From Kitasatospora indigofera (lineage in GTDB: Bacteria > Actinomycetota > Actinomycetes > Streptomycetales > Streptomycetaceae): a stretch of 64,000 nt of DNA. This document shows, piece by piece, positions 1 to 7,608 of the stretch (its first letter is position 1; every line of letters starts with the position of its first letter). The notes under the pieces were generated by a model. The model did no database searches. It had not been told where the DNA came from and saw only the letters and a program-made list of their open reading frames with translations. The stretch is from assembly GCF_014655955.1 (NCBI RefSeq), contig NZ_BNBO01000001.1, positions 208,716 to 272,715 on the forward strand, written 5' to 3'. Position numbers and translations under genes: made by a program.

Positions 1-1
1 G

Positions 2-1249
2 GCCGGACGCCCCCACGAGGGCTTCCACAGCACCGACGACCTCGACCGCTACCTGCGGACCTACCTCGCCCACCTGGAGGGCCTGGGCCTCGACGCGGAC
101 CAGCGCCGGCGCCAACTCCTGCAGTACGGCCGGACCAACGGCCACCTCGGCGTGCTGATCGCCCGGACCCTCCTCCTGGACGAGGGGATCGAGGTGCCCG
201 CGCAGGCCGTGATGGTCACCACCGGCGCGCAGGAGGCCATGGTCGTCGCGCTGCGCGGGCTCTGCGCGGGCCCCGGCGACGTGGTGCTCGCCGTCGAACC
301 CTGCTACGTCGGCTTCACCGGGGCGGCCAGGCTGCTCGGCATCGAGGTGGTGCCGGTGCCGGAGACGGCGGACGGCCTCGACCCGGAGGCCGTGCTGGCC
401 GTCGCCCGCGCCGTCCGGGCCGGCGGCCGCCGACCGCGCGCCCTCTACCTGGTGCCGAACTTCGCCAACCCGTCCGGGGTCTCGATGCCGGTGCCGGCCC
501 GCCGGCGGCTGCTGGAGGTGGCGGCCGAGGCGGACCTGCTGCTCCTGGAGGACGACCCGTACGGGCTGTTCGGGCTCGACGAGGAACCCCGGCCCACCCT
601 CAAGGCGCTGGACACCGGGCAGCGGGTGATCCACATCGGCTCCTTCGCCAAGTCCTTCTTCCCGGGCGTCCGGATCGGATTCCTGGTCGCCGACCAGGCG
701 GTGACCGACGCCCAGGGCCGGCGCACGCTGCTGGCGGAGGAGCTGTCCACGGTGAAGAGCCTGCTCACGGTGAACACCTCGCCGGTCGCGCAGGCCCTGG
801 TCGGCGGCTTCCTGGTCGAGTCCGGATGCAACCTCAGGACGGCGGTCAAGGAGAAGACCGAGTTCTACCGCCGCAACCTGCGGACCCTGCTGGCGGCCCT
901 GGAGCGTTCCTTCGCCGACGAGCCGAGGGTCCGCTGGAACGCGCCGGCGGGCGGATTCTTCGCGGTGGTCGAGGTGCCGATGACCGCCGACGAGAACCTG
1001 CTGGAGATCTCCGGCCGGGACTACGGGGTGCTCTGGACCCCGATGAGCTTCTTCCACGCCGGCGACGGCGGCCGGCGTGCCCTCCGGCTGTCCTGCAGCG
1101 CCCTGGAACCGGACCGGATCGAGGAGGGCGTGCGCCGGCTGGCGCGGCTGGTCAGGGAGCGGGCGGACACTCCGGACCCGGCGGGGCCCGGCCGGGCCGC
1201 AGTGGCTGCGGACCCTGCGGCCCCCGCCGGCAGCAGGGACCCCGGATGA
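2..1249 (+). CDS. PLP-dependent aminotransferase (fold type I), 5'-truncated by window edge
   Basis: Fold-type I aminotransferase of the class I/II (2-aminoadipate/MocR-like) group, transferring an amino group between an amino acid and a 2-oxo acid using PLP. The open frame runs to the left edge, so about 415 residues are visible and the true start lies outside. Visible motifs are the substrate-side QYGRTNGHLG segment (residues 41-50 of the visible part), the NFANPSG loop, a conserved EDDPYG Asp/Tyr segment and the PLP lysine in SFAKSFFPG (Lys codon at 650-652). The GTG at 152 is internal to this reading and would delete conserved sequence. The stop overlaps the ATG of the next gene (ATGA), indicating translational coupling with a phosphopantetheinyl transferase, which suggests a biosynthetic cluster. 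Substrate unknown. Confidence 0.9.
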   Translation, partial: AGRPHEGFHSTDDLDRYLRTYLAHLEGLGLDADQRRRQLLQYGRTNGHLGVLIARTLLLDEGIEVPAQAVMVTTGAQEAMVVALRGLCAGPGDVVLAVEPCYVGFTGAARLLGIEVVPVPETADGLDPEAVLAVARAVRAGGRRPRALYLVPNFANPSGVSMPVPARRRLLEVAAEADLLLLEDDPYGLFGLDEEPRPTLKALDTGQRVIHIGSFAKSFFPGVRIGFLVADQAVTDAQGRRTLLAEELSTVKSLLTVNTSPVAQALVGGFLVESGCNLRTAVKEKTEFYRRNLRTLLAALERSFADEPRVRWNAPAGGFFAVVEVPMTADENLLEISGRDYGVLWTPMSFFHAGDGGRRALRLSCSALEPDRIEEGVRRLARLVRERADTPDPAGPGRAAVAADPAAPAGSRDPG

Positions 1250-2001
1250 CCGGCGCGCCGGACACCGTCCAGCTGTGGCTGGTGCCCGACCAGCAGCCCG
1301 GCCCGGCCCCCGCGGACCTGCTCGCCGTGCTCGACCCGGAGGAGCGGTCCCGCGCGGCGGCCTACCTGTCGGCCGACGACCGCCGCCGGTTCGTCCTCGC
1401 GCACGGCGCCCTCCGGCACATCGTCGCCGGGTGGCTCGGCGCCGCGCCGCAGGAGATCCGCTGGCGCCGGGGCCCGCACGGCAAGCCGGAACTGGCCGGG
1501 CGGTACACCGGGGCCGAGGTCAACCTCTCGCACTCGGGGGCCGTCGCCATGGTCGCGCTCTCGGCGTCCCGACGGGTCGGGGTCGACGTCCAACGGGTGC
1601 TGCCACGGCTGGACGCCACCGGGATGCCGGAGCGCTGGTTCCTGCCCGAGGAGGCCCGCTTCGTGCGGGCCGGGGCGGACCCGGGCAGCCGGGCCGAGCG
1701 CTTCGCCAGGCTGTGGGCCCGCAAGGAGGCCCTGGTCAAGGCGCACGGCGGCCGGCTGACCCAGGGGTTGCGGATCCCGCTGCTCGACAGCGGCACCGGG
1801 ACGAGCCGGCACCCCGCCGACGCCTGGTCGCACGGCTACCTGGTGGCCGACGTACCCGCCCCCGACGGGTACCGGGCGGCCGTGGCGCTCTCCGGTACCG
1901 AGGCCTTCCGGGTGACCGTGGGCCGGTGGACCTGGCCCGCACCGCTCTCCGGGCCACCCACCGGCCCGGCATCCGGGGCGCCGGAGCGGCCCGGCACCTG
2001 A
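1246..2001 (+). CDS. 4'-phosphopantetheinyl transferase (Sfp/AcpT type)
   Basis: 251-residue Sfp-type phosphopantetheinyl transferase, which moves the phosphopantetheine arm of CoA onto the serine of acyl or peptidyl carrier proteins. The two Mg/CoA-binding signatures are present: VGVDVQRV (the Asp of the GxD motif) and FARLWARKEALVKAHG (the WxxKEA motif), with an upstream NLSHS segment. The length is usual for the family. The ATG at 1246 lies inside the ATGA overlap with the aminotransferase stop, so this start is well supported. Its position next to an aminotransferase and an esterase fits the edge of an NRPS/PKS gene cluster lying to the left, but no carrier protein is in the window. Confidence 0.93.
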   Translation: MTGAPDTVQLWLVPDQQPGPAPADLLAVLDPEERSRAAAYLSADDRRRFVLAHGALRHIVAGWLGAAPQEIRWRRGPHGKPELAGRYTGAEVNLSHSGAVAMVALSASRRVGVDVQRVLPRLDATGMPERWFLPEEARFVRAGADPGSRAERFARLWARKEALVKAHGGRLTQGLRIPLLDSGTGTSRHPADAWSHGYLVADVPAPDGYRAAVALSGTEAFRVTVGRWTWPAPLSGPPTGPASGAPERPGT

Positions 2002-2080
2002 CCGCCCCCGGGCGGGGGGTGCCCCGCATGCGTTGCCCGGCCGCCGCCCGGCCGCCCCGGCCGTCTGTCCGTCCGTCCGG

Positions 2081-2112
2081 CTGATGACCTGACGGCCTGA
2101 TGACCTGACGGC
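2081..2112. repeat. Two perfect 16-bp tandem units
   Basis: Two perfect copies of CTGATGACCTGACGGC lie back to back in the 170-bp space between the phosphopantetheinyl transferase and the esterase. No gene or hairpin is evident. Probably slippage-derived. Confidence 0.8.
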
Positions 2113-2170
2113 CCCACGACCCTGACCCGCCCGACCCTTCCCCTGACGACCCGTCGATCGGAGCACCGCC

Positions 2171-3109
2171 ATGCCCCTGCACCCACAGCTCCAGACCCTG
2201 CGCGAGCAGCGCGCCCGCAGCGGCGCGGCCCCCCTCTACAGCCTGTCGGTGGAGGAGGCCAGAGCGGCCGACCTGGCCTCGATCCGGGCCGCGGCCGGCA
2301 GCCCCCGGGCCCTGCACGAGGTGACGGACCTCCGCATCCCCGGGCCCGGGGGCGAGCTGGCCGTCCGCGTCTACCGGCCGAGCGCCGGCCGGCCGCTGCC
2401 CGCGCTGCTCTACTACTTCGGCGGCGGCTGGACCCTCGGCAGCATCGACACCGCCGACGGGCTCTGCCGCGACCTGGCCGCAGAGGCCGGCTGCCTCGTG
2501 GTCACCGTCGGCTACCGGCTCGCGCCCGAGCATCCCTTCCCGGCGGCCGTGCACGACTGCCACGCGGCCCTGCGCTGGGTCGCCGGCCACGCCGAGGAGC
2601 TGGGCGCCGACCCGGCCCGGCTCGCCGTCGGCGGCGACAGCGCCGGCGGCAACCTCGCGGCCGCCGTGACCCTGCTCGCCCGGGCCGACGGGGACCTCGC
2701 CCTGACCGGACAACTGCTGGTCTACCCCAACACCGACCAACTGGCCGACGACGCGTCGATGCGCGACAACGCCGACCCGTGGCAGTTCAACCACCACTCG
2801 GTGGCCTGGTACCGGCGGCACTACCTGACCACCCCGGGGGACGCCGAGCATCCGCTGGCCTCACCCCTGCGGGCCGCCGACCTGGCCGGACTGCCCCCGG
2901 CCCTGGTCGTCACCGCCGAGTACGACCCGCTGCGCGACCAGGGCGAGGCCTACGCGGCCCGGCTCGCCGCCGCCGGGGTGCCGGTGGAACTCACCCGCTA
3001 CCCCGGCATGGCCCACGGCTTCTTCACCATGACCGGCTCCGTCGACGCCGCCCGCGCCGCCGGCCACCAGGCGGCCCGCTTCCTCCGGGACCGCTTCGCG
3101 CCGTCCTGA
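2171..3109 (+). CDS. Alpha/beta hydrolase, hormone-sensitive-lipase family esterase
   Basis: 312-residue serine esterase of the HSL (acetyl esterase Aes/LipN) family hydrolysing short-chain esters. The nucleophile elbow GDSAGGN has Ser157; the acid and base are likely in the EYDPLRD and MAHGFF segments. The family oxyanion-hole motif HGGG is replaced here by FGGG (residues 83-86, YYFGGGWTLG): the glycines are kept but the His is lost. There is no signal peptide, so the enzyme is cytoplasmic. The start is ATG 2171 after a GGAG about 8 bases upstream. It follows the aminotransferase/phosphopantetheinyl transferase pair by 170 bp and may tailor or deacylate a product of that pathway; this is inference. 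Confidence 0.9.
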   Translation: MPLHPQLQTLREQRARSGAAPLYSLSVEEARAADLASIRAAAGSPRALHEVTDLRIPGPGGELAVRVYRPSAGRPLPALLYYFGGGWTLGSIDTADGLCRDLAAEAGCLVVTVGYRLAPEHPFPAAVHDCHAALRWVAGHAEELGADPARLAVGGDSAGGNLAAAVTLLARADGDLALTGQLLVYPNTDQLADDASMRDNADPWQFNHHSVAWYRRHYLTTPGDAEHPLASPLRAADLAGLPPALVVTAEYDPLRDQGEAYAARLAAAGVPVELTRYPGMAHGFFTMTGSVDAARAAGHQAARFLRDRFAPS

Positions 3110-3252
3110 CGTACCCGGGACGCCCCCTGAGCCCCCCGACACTTCGGGCTTCGGCAGGAGACCCTCCGGTGCGAGGGTCGGCACGGAGTCCTCTAGGATC
3201 CAGGCGATCATGCGGTGACCAGCATCGCGGTCGAATGGAGGTAGATCCGCCC

Positions 3253-3849
3253 GTGAAGCCGGCCACCACGACCCCGAGAGCCTGCGATCCGAGGCCGCTC
3301 GCCGTGTTCGCCCAGGCATTGATCCTCCTCCAGGCCGCGGGGGAACTCGTTCTCGGTCTCACCAGTGACGGGGGGTCGGAGCTCTATCGCGAGGTCGGGC
3401 GTTGGACGCTGCCGCTGTTCGCCGGTGGCGTCGTAGGGTTCCTGGGCTGGATCCGGCGCTGCCGGCTCAACGCCGAGATCCTCTCGTCCACCACCCACAC
3501 CTACGGCCGCGGGCGCGCCCTGGGGGTGTGGTTCATACCCGTCCTGATGTGGTGGGCCCCACGCCGGGTCGTGCTGGACATCCGGCGCGCGGGCGGCAGC
3601 GCCGGAACGCCCTGGCTGATCAACACCTGGTGGACCGCCTGGCTCGCCAAGTCCGTCGGCGTCCCCCTCTGCATGGCGATCGACCTGGAGGGAAACCCGA
3701 ACAACCCGTACGTCACCGTGGTCCACGTGGTGGCGTGCGTCCTCGCGATCCTGGTGATCCAGCAGGTGACGACGGTGCAGGTCTCGCAGATCCGAGTTGG
3801 CGGTACCGCCGGCCTTTTGGCCGCGACGGTGCCCCGGCTGACCAGGTAG
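3253..3849 (+). CDS. DUF4328 domain membrane protein with an altered C-terminus
   Basis: About 198-residue integral membrane protein of the actinobacterial DUF4328 type, function unknown. It has four likely membrane segments: AVFAQALILLQAAGEL, LPLFAGGVVGFLGWI, GVWFIPVLMWWAP and VVHVVACVLAILVIQQV. The family-typical WFIP...WWAPR and NTWW features are visible. GTG 3253 is preceded by GGAGG at 3237-3241; an in-frame ATG at 3235 is an alternative. The last ~18 residues after the QVSQIR segment (from about 3796) match the frame and sequence of an IS256-type transposase rather than DUF4328, so the native 3' end seems to have been replaced by an insertion-element remnant. Confidence 0.75.
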   Translation: MKPATTTPRACDPRPLAVFAQALILLQAAGELVLGLTSDGGSELYREVGRWTLPLFAGGVVGFLGWIRRCRLNAEILSSTTHTYGRGRALGVWFIPVLMWWAPRRVVLDIRRAGGSAGTPWLINTWWTAWLAKSVGVPLCMAIDLEGNPNNPYVTVVHVVACVLAILVIQQVTTVQVSQIRVGGTAGLLAATVPRLTR

Positions 3850-3977
3850 CGGGGCGACGATCACGCCGCCTTCCAGGACCGGGACCTGTCCGACCGCGAC
3901 CACGTCCACGTGCGGGCCGCCGGAGTCCGTCCGAAGGGGCGGCTGGGCAGGCGCACTCGTGCGTGCTGGTCCCCCCT
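3799..3977 (+). pseudogene. IS256-type transposase fragment, decayed
   Basis: Translation continuing in the DUF4328 frame reads GTAGLLAATVPRLTR, then a TAG stop (3847-3849), then RGDDHAAFQDRDLSDRDHVHV and, after a one-base frameshift near 3945, GQAHSCVLV. From memory, actinobacterial IS256-family transposases read ...TAGLSAATVxRLTxQWxDDHAAFQDRDLSDRDYVxVWxDGxHxKxRLGQAHSCVLV. The stop replaces the expected Gln, the next codon gives Arg for Trp, and the DDE-region WxDG is eroded (RAAG). Neither end of an element nor terminal inverted repeats are visible, so this is an internal fragment of about 180 bp. Sequence from about 3980 to 4143 is not recognised. Confidence 0.7.
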
Positions 3978-4143
3978 GGAAATCCTCGCCGACATCGGCC
4001 GCACCAAGCGGATCCGCAACACCGCTCGGACCAGCCGGAAGCAGCAGACCCGGCACTGATAGCGGTCAACTCATCCACTGGCCTTGACCCTTGCTCCTGG
4101 GACCGAGGTGCCGGCCCATCTGCGGAGTGCTCCACCCCTCGGA

Positions 4144-4503
4144 TCACTTCGAGCCGAAGACCCGGGCCACACAGTGATCGAGGAGATCACCGAAGGCCTG
4201 GGCCGAATCCATGTCGGAGGCCGGTAGCACTCCCGCGTCGTCGGCGGACGCCATGAAGTCGACGTCGGCCCAACCGCCTCTGAACAGGACGACCGAAAGC
4301 TCTGCGTCGTCGGGGCCTGTGAGGACGATGCCGATCGAGTCGGGTTCGGTCACCGAAGACCGGTCGGTCTCAAGGCGCTGCGGCCACGGTGCGGCCCCGT
4401 CCCGCCAGGTCACAACTCCGGCAGCTAGTCCCTGGCGCTGCCAGGTCAGCCTGCGCCCGGTGACTTCGAGGGCCGCACGATCAAGATCAATCACTTGGTT
4501 CAT
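4144..4503 (-). CDS. Hypothetical protein
   Basis: 119-residue acidic protein, not recognised. It has a mixed alpha/beta look with segments resembling IGIVLTG and LSVVLFRGGWADVDFMA, and no signal or membrane segment. ATG 4503 was chosen over an in-frame TTG at 4551 because the extra 16 residues look unstructured; no clear ribosome-binding site supports either. The reading frame shows the expected strong G/C bias at third positions. It stands alone, convergent with the decayed transposase region. Confidence 0.55.
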   Translation of the reverse strand: MNQVIDLDRAALEVTGRRLTWQRQGLAAGVVTWRDGAAPWPQRLETDRSSVTEPDSIGIVLTGPDDAELSVVLFRGGWADVDFMASADDAGVLPASDMDSAQAFGDLLDHCVARVFGSK

Positions 4504-4763
4504 ACGCAGAGCATGATGACCGGGCAACGCGTCGTCCACCTGATTGCGCAAGCGGGGATGAAGGGGGCCTTCGGGAACTACAGGGACGGTCGTCCTTGGT
4601 CACCCAGCCCGGGAACGGCGAGGGCGACGGGGCGGGAGCGCGGCCGGCGGCTCCGTGGGAGGGCGACTGGGACCCCGTCTCGCGGGTTGGCATCTTGAAA
4701 TGTCACTCTGCGTGCTAGACGCGGGGGAACTGGCCGCCCGCAGCGTCGTCACGATCCGGTGCA

Positions 4764-5396
4764 CTACTCCTCCGCCGCTCCGGCCGGCGCGGGCAGGTCG
4801 AGCGCCCGGGCGAGGGCGGCGGTGACGGGAGCCCGGTGGTGGGGCAGGCGCTGCCGGACCCAGGCGGCGGCCGCCGTCAGGAAGTCGGCCAGGTCGCGCT
4901 CGGCACCGGCGAGCAGGTGGCGGAGTTCCGTGACGGACAGTTCGATCACGGGACTGTCGCTCTGCTCGGTGTTGACCGTGAGCCGGACGGTGTCGCCGGA
5001 GCGTTCCGCCACCGGTGACAAGGGCTCGTGGCCGAAGCCGAGCAGGCCGTCGCCGTCGAGGAGCCTGTACCAGTCGCGCCAGTCCTCCAGCCCGTCGCAG
5101 CAGCCGGGTACGAACGTGACGCCGGTGGAGTCGTCGGTCACCCGTAGGCCGCCGGCCGCGAAGAGGTCGTCGAAGGTCAGCAGTCCGTGGAGGAAGGCGC
5201 CCAGCGGGTCGGAGGGGCGGGGCGGCCGGTCGCCGTCGGGGTCGACGTCGTTGCAACTGGCGATGCGCATCACCGCCGTCCCGATCTCGGCGGGCGGGAG
5301 TGCGCCGCCGAGGGGCAGGAAGCCGGAAGGCACCGCCTCCGCCACGGGCCACAGGTCGAAGTCGTCAGGGGAGTTGAGCTCCAGGACGGGCTGCAT
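4764..5396 (-). CDS. Hypothetical protein, actinomycete-type
   Basis: About 210-residue soluble protein of unknown function. The N-terminal half contains an FVPGCCDGLEDWRDWYRLL segment of the kind found in SMI1/KNR4-like or immunity-type proteins, followed by a GFGHEPLSP loop and a C-terminal helical part with PVIELSVTELRHLLAGAERDLADFL. The EDWRDWY plus FGHEP combination is what I recall from uncharacterised streptomycete proteins. ATG 5396 is preferred; an in-frame GTG lies at 5405. It is monocistronic, 183 bp upstream in sequence from the hemerythrin gene on the same strand. Confidence 0.7.
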   Translation of the reverse strand: MQPVLELNSPDDFDLWPVAEAVPSGFLPLGGALPPAEIGTAVMRIASCNDVDPDGDRPPRPSDPLGAFLHGLLTFDDLFAAGGLRVTDDSTGVTFVPGCCDGLEDWRDWYRLLDGDGLLGFGHEPLSPVAERSGDTVRLTVNTEQSDSPVIELSVTELRHLLAGAERDLADFLTAAAAWVRQRLPHHRAPVTAALARALDLPAPAGAAEE

Positions 5397-5579
5397 CACG
5401 ATCACCCGCCCAAGTGTTCCGCATCGCCCGTTCGTGGCGCCTCTGGATAACGCCGGGCCCCCGCCGAGCCTGAACCGGCGCGGGAGCCGAGCGCTTCGGG
5501 CGCACCACCCCGGACTGGCGCAGGCACTGGCGCAGGCACAGGCGGCGCCGGCACCCTGCCGCCCGCGCCCCGGCCGAGG

Positions 5580-6047
5580 TCACGGTGCCGGTGTGCGCCC
5601 GGCATGGGCCGCTCGCCAGGCGGCCATGGAGCGGTCCCAGTCCTCGGCGGTGAGAGCGATCAGTGAGGCCGGGAACAGGCCGTCCTCCTCCTTGGCGATG
5701 TGCTGGTGCAGGGCGCCGAGGGCGGCGGCCAGCTCGGTGCGATCGCCGCTGAGGGTGAGGTCGACGGTGGCCATCAGGGCGGCGAGTTCGCGGTGCTCGG
5801 CCTCCAGTTGGCCGATGTAGTCGGTGAACTCGGGGTTGCCGCGCATCACCGCGAAGAGCCCCGTCTCCTCGCCGCGCCAGTGGGACGCGAGTTCGCGGGC
5901 GAGGGTTTCCAGCTGCGGTCCTACGGTGTGCGGCCGGTCGTGGTCCAGGGCGTGGATGATCCCGCCCGCGAGGTTGGTCGCGCTCTCGTGCTCGGCGATG
6001 AAGTCCTTGATGAGGGGGATCTCGCGGCATCCGCAGTAGTGGCACAC
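5580..6047 (-). CDS. Hemerythrin-like HHE cation-binding protein
   Basis: 155-residue hemerythrin/HHE-domain protein expected to bind a di-iron centre for O2, NO or redox sensing. Candidate iron ligands along the four-helix bundle are His in FIAEHES, His in GGIIHALDHD, HWRGEETGLF, EAEHREL and GALHQHIAKEEDGLFPASL. The N-terminus carries an extra Cys-rich CHYCGC motif (residues 2-7), which could bind metal or report redox state; this form is known in other actinobacterial HHE proteins. The start is GTG 6047. The divergent NlpC/P60 gene begins 328 bp away; no operon partner. Confidence 0.88.
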   Translation of the reverse strand: MCHYCGCREIPLIKDFIAEHESATNLAGGIIHALDHDRPHTVGPQLETLARELASHWRGEETGLFAVMRGNPEFTDYIGQLEAEHRELAALMATVDLTLSGDRTELAAALGALHQHIAKEEDGLFPASLIALTAEDWDRSMAAWRAAHAGRTPAP

Positions 6048-6333
6048 GCGCCCAGTGTGCTGGTGCGGTGTGGCTGTTGCCCGGTCTGCTGCTCCGGATG
6101 GCCCTCGGTGGCGGCGCGACCCCCGCGATGTGCGGAGATCGGCGAGCGCCTCCGGGGGGCTCGCCGGGTGATCTCGTTTCCCGGGGCCCGGCTTGACGGC
6201 TGATCAGCCGATCTGTCCCGGGAGTGTGTGGATCGGGTGAATTCCCGTCGGAGATCCACGTCCACGGCCGGGCGGGAGTGGTGGGAAGCTCAGGCCTTCA
6301 CTAGGTTGTTGCCAAACCTTATTTTCCGGAAGT
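6048..6333. other. Intergenic region upstream of NlpC/P60 gene
   Basis: With the palindrome and leader to 6374, this forms a 327-bp divergent spacer between the hemerythrin and NlpC/P60 genes. It was inspected for a c-di-AMP (ydaO) riboswitch, which often precedes such hydrolase genes in actinobacteria; the conserved ydaO core was not seen. Nothing else is recognisable apart from the palindrome at its right end. Confidence 0.5.
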
Positions 6334-6349
6334 TCACTCGAACGAGTGA
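6334..6349. promoter_or_regulatory. Palindrome TCACTCG-AA-CGAGTGA before NlpC/P60 gene
   Basis: Perfect 7-bp inverted repeat with a 2-bp spacer, ending 25 bp before the TTG start of the peptidoglycan hydrolase gene. Its position fits an operator overlapping the transcription start or leader. The binding protein is unknown. Confidence 0.5.
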
Positions 6350-6374
6350 GTCCGCAGGAAGAAGGAGCGGGTCT

Positions 6375-7409
6375 TTGGCCTCCCACCGCCGTCCGAAGCA
6401 GCCGACCCGCGCACGGGTGACGGTGCTCACCGCCGCCGCCGCGACCACGGTCGCCCTGTCCGCCCAGATGAGCGCACACGCCGCGCCCACCACGCCCTCC
6501 AAGAAGGAGGACGTGAAGGCGCAGATCGACAGGCTCAACGAGGAACAGGAGCAGGCTGCCGAGCGCTACAACGGCGCCAAGGAGCGGGCCGACCAGCTGC
6601 ACAAGCAGGCCGACCAGCTCCAGGACCAGGTGGCCCGGGGGCAGGACCGGATGACCCGCCTTCAGACCGGCCTGGCCGAGGTGGCCGGCGAGCAGTACCG
6701 CACCGGCGGCATCGACCCGTCCGTCCAGCTGATGCTCACCTCCGACCCCTCCGGCTACCTCCAGCAGGCGACCAGCGTCCAGCAGGCCACCACCGGCCAG
6801 ACTGAGGCACTGAAGGGCCTCCAGGACCAGCAGCGCCGGCTCGACCAGCAGAAGATCGAGGCCGCCGCCGTCCTCTCCTCGCTGGACGAGACCACCAAGG
6901 ACCTGAACCAGGCCAAGGCGGACATCACCAAGAAGCTCCAGGAGGCCAACACCCTGCTGAACACGCTGAGCGCCGCCGACCGCGCCTCGGTGGTCCAGGG
7001 CGACGGCCGGGCCTCCCGGGACGCCGTCCGGGTCGACCTCGGCACCCTGCCGCAGGCGGGCGGCTACGCCGGTGTCGCGGTCGCCAAGGCGATGAGCAAG
7101 CAGGGCGCCCCCTATCACTGGAGCTCCGCCGGCCCCGACCAGTTCGACTGCTCGGGCCTGATGGTGTGGGCCTACCGCCAGGCCAACATCTCACTGCCGC
7201 GCACCTCCCAGGAGCAGGGCAACGTCGGCACCCGGGTGCCCTCGCTCGCCGAGGCCCAGCCCGGCGACCTGGTGATCTACGGGAGCGACCGCCACCACGT
7301 CGGGATGTACATCGGGAACGGGATGGTCGTGCACGCCCCGCACACCGGCGACGTGGTCAAGGTGATGAAGGCCGACGCCATGCCGATCAACACGATCCGC
7401 CGGGTCTGA
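6375..7409 (+). CDS. Secreted NlpC/P60 peptidoglycan endopeptidase with coiled-coil domain
   Basis: 344-residue cell-wall hydrolase of the RipA/CwlO-like class that cleaves stem-peptide bonds in peptidoglycan. In order: an N-terminal signal peptide (positively charged SHRRPKQPTRAR, hydrophobic VTVLTAAAATTVALSA, AHA cleavage site), a long coiled coil from about residue 45 to 190 rich in Glu/Gln/Lys, and a C-terminal NlpC/P60 domain with catalytic Cys in FDCSGLM and His in DRHHVGMYIG, plus the third polar His in VVHAPHTG. The start is TTG 6375, seven bases after AAGGAG (6362-6367); the longer open frame upstream lacks a signal-like start. The coiled coil probably keeps the catalytic domain inactive until activated by FtsEX-type or other partners. 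Confidence 0.93.
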   Translation: MASHRRPKQPTRARVTVLTAAAATTVALSAQMSAHAAPTTPSKKEDVKAQIDRLNEEQEQAAERYNGAKERADQLHKQADQLQDQVARGQDRMTRLQTGLAEVAGEQYRTGGIDPSVQLMLTSDPSGYLQQATSVQQATTGQTEALKGLQDQQRRLDQQKIEAAAVLSSLDETTKDLNQAKADITKKLQEANTLLNTLSAADRASVVQGDGRASRDAVRVDLGTLPQAGGYAGVAVAKAMSKQGAPYHWSSAGPDQFDCSGLMVWAYRQANISLPRTSQEQGNVGTRVPSLAEAQPGDLVIYGSDRHHVGMYIGNGMVVHAPHTGDVVKVMKADAMPINTIRRV

Positions 7410-7416
7410 CGCACCC

Positions 7417-7448
7417 CGGGACGCGGCCTGCTCAGCGGCGGCGTCCCG
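7417..7448 (+). terminator. Hairpin after NlpC/P60 gene
   Basis: Eight-base perfect stem CGGGACGC/GCGTCCCG enclosing a 16-base loop, starting 8 bp after the stop codon, with no U-tract. Confidence 0.5.
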
Positions 7449-7478
7449 CCCGGCCCTCCGGTCCGGCTCCCGGCGCCC

Positions 7479-7510
7479 CGACGGTCCGGTGCGTCGACGG
7501 TCCGGTGCGT
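7479..7510. repeat. Two perfect 16-bp tandem units
   Basis: CGACGGTCCGGTGCGT occurs twice in direct succession and a third partial copy (CGACGG) follows. Intergenic, no other meaning seen. Confidence 0.8.
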
Positions 7511-7608
7511 CGACGGGCCCGCTGCTCCCGGCCGTTCGCTGCGGCGGCCGGCCCGCCACCGCCGGGTGGGCCGGCAGGAGGCGGGCGGGTCAGAAGCTGA
7601 TGTACCGC

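Noticed and set aside
6048..6374. ydaO-type c-di-AMP riboswitch upstream of the NlpC/P60 gene
   Set aside because: Looked for because such leaders precede some actinobacterial hydrolase genes, but the conserved core sequence is not present.
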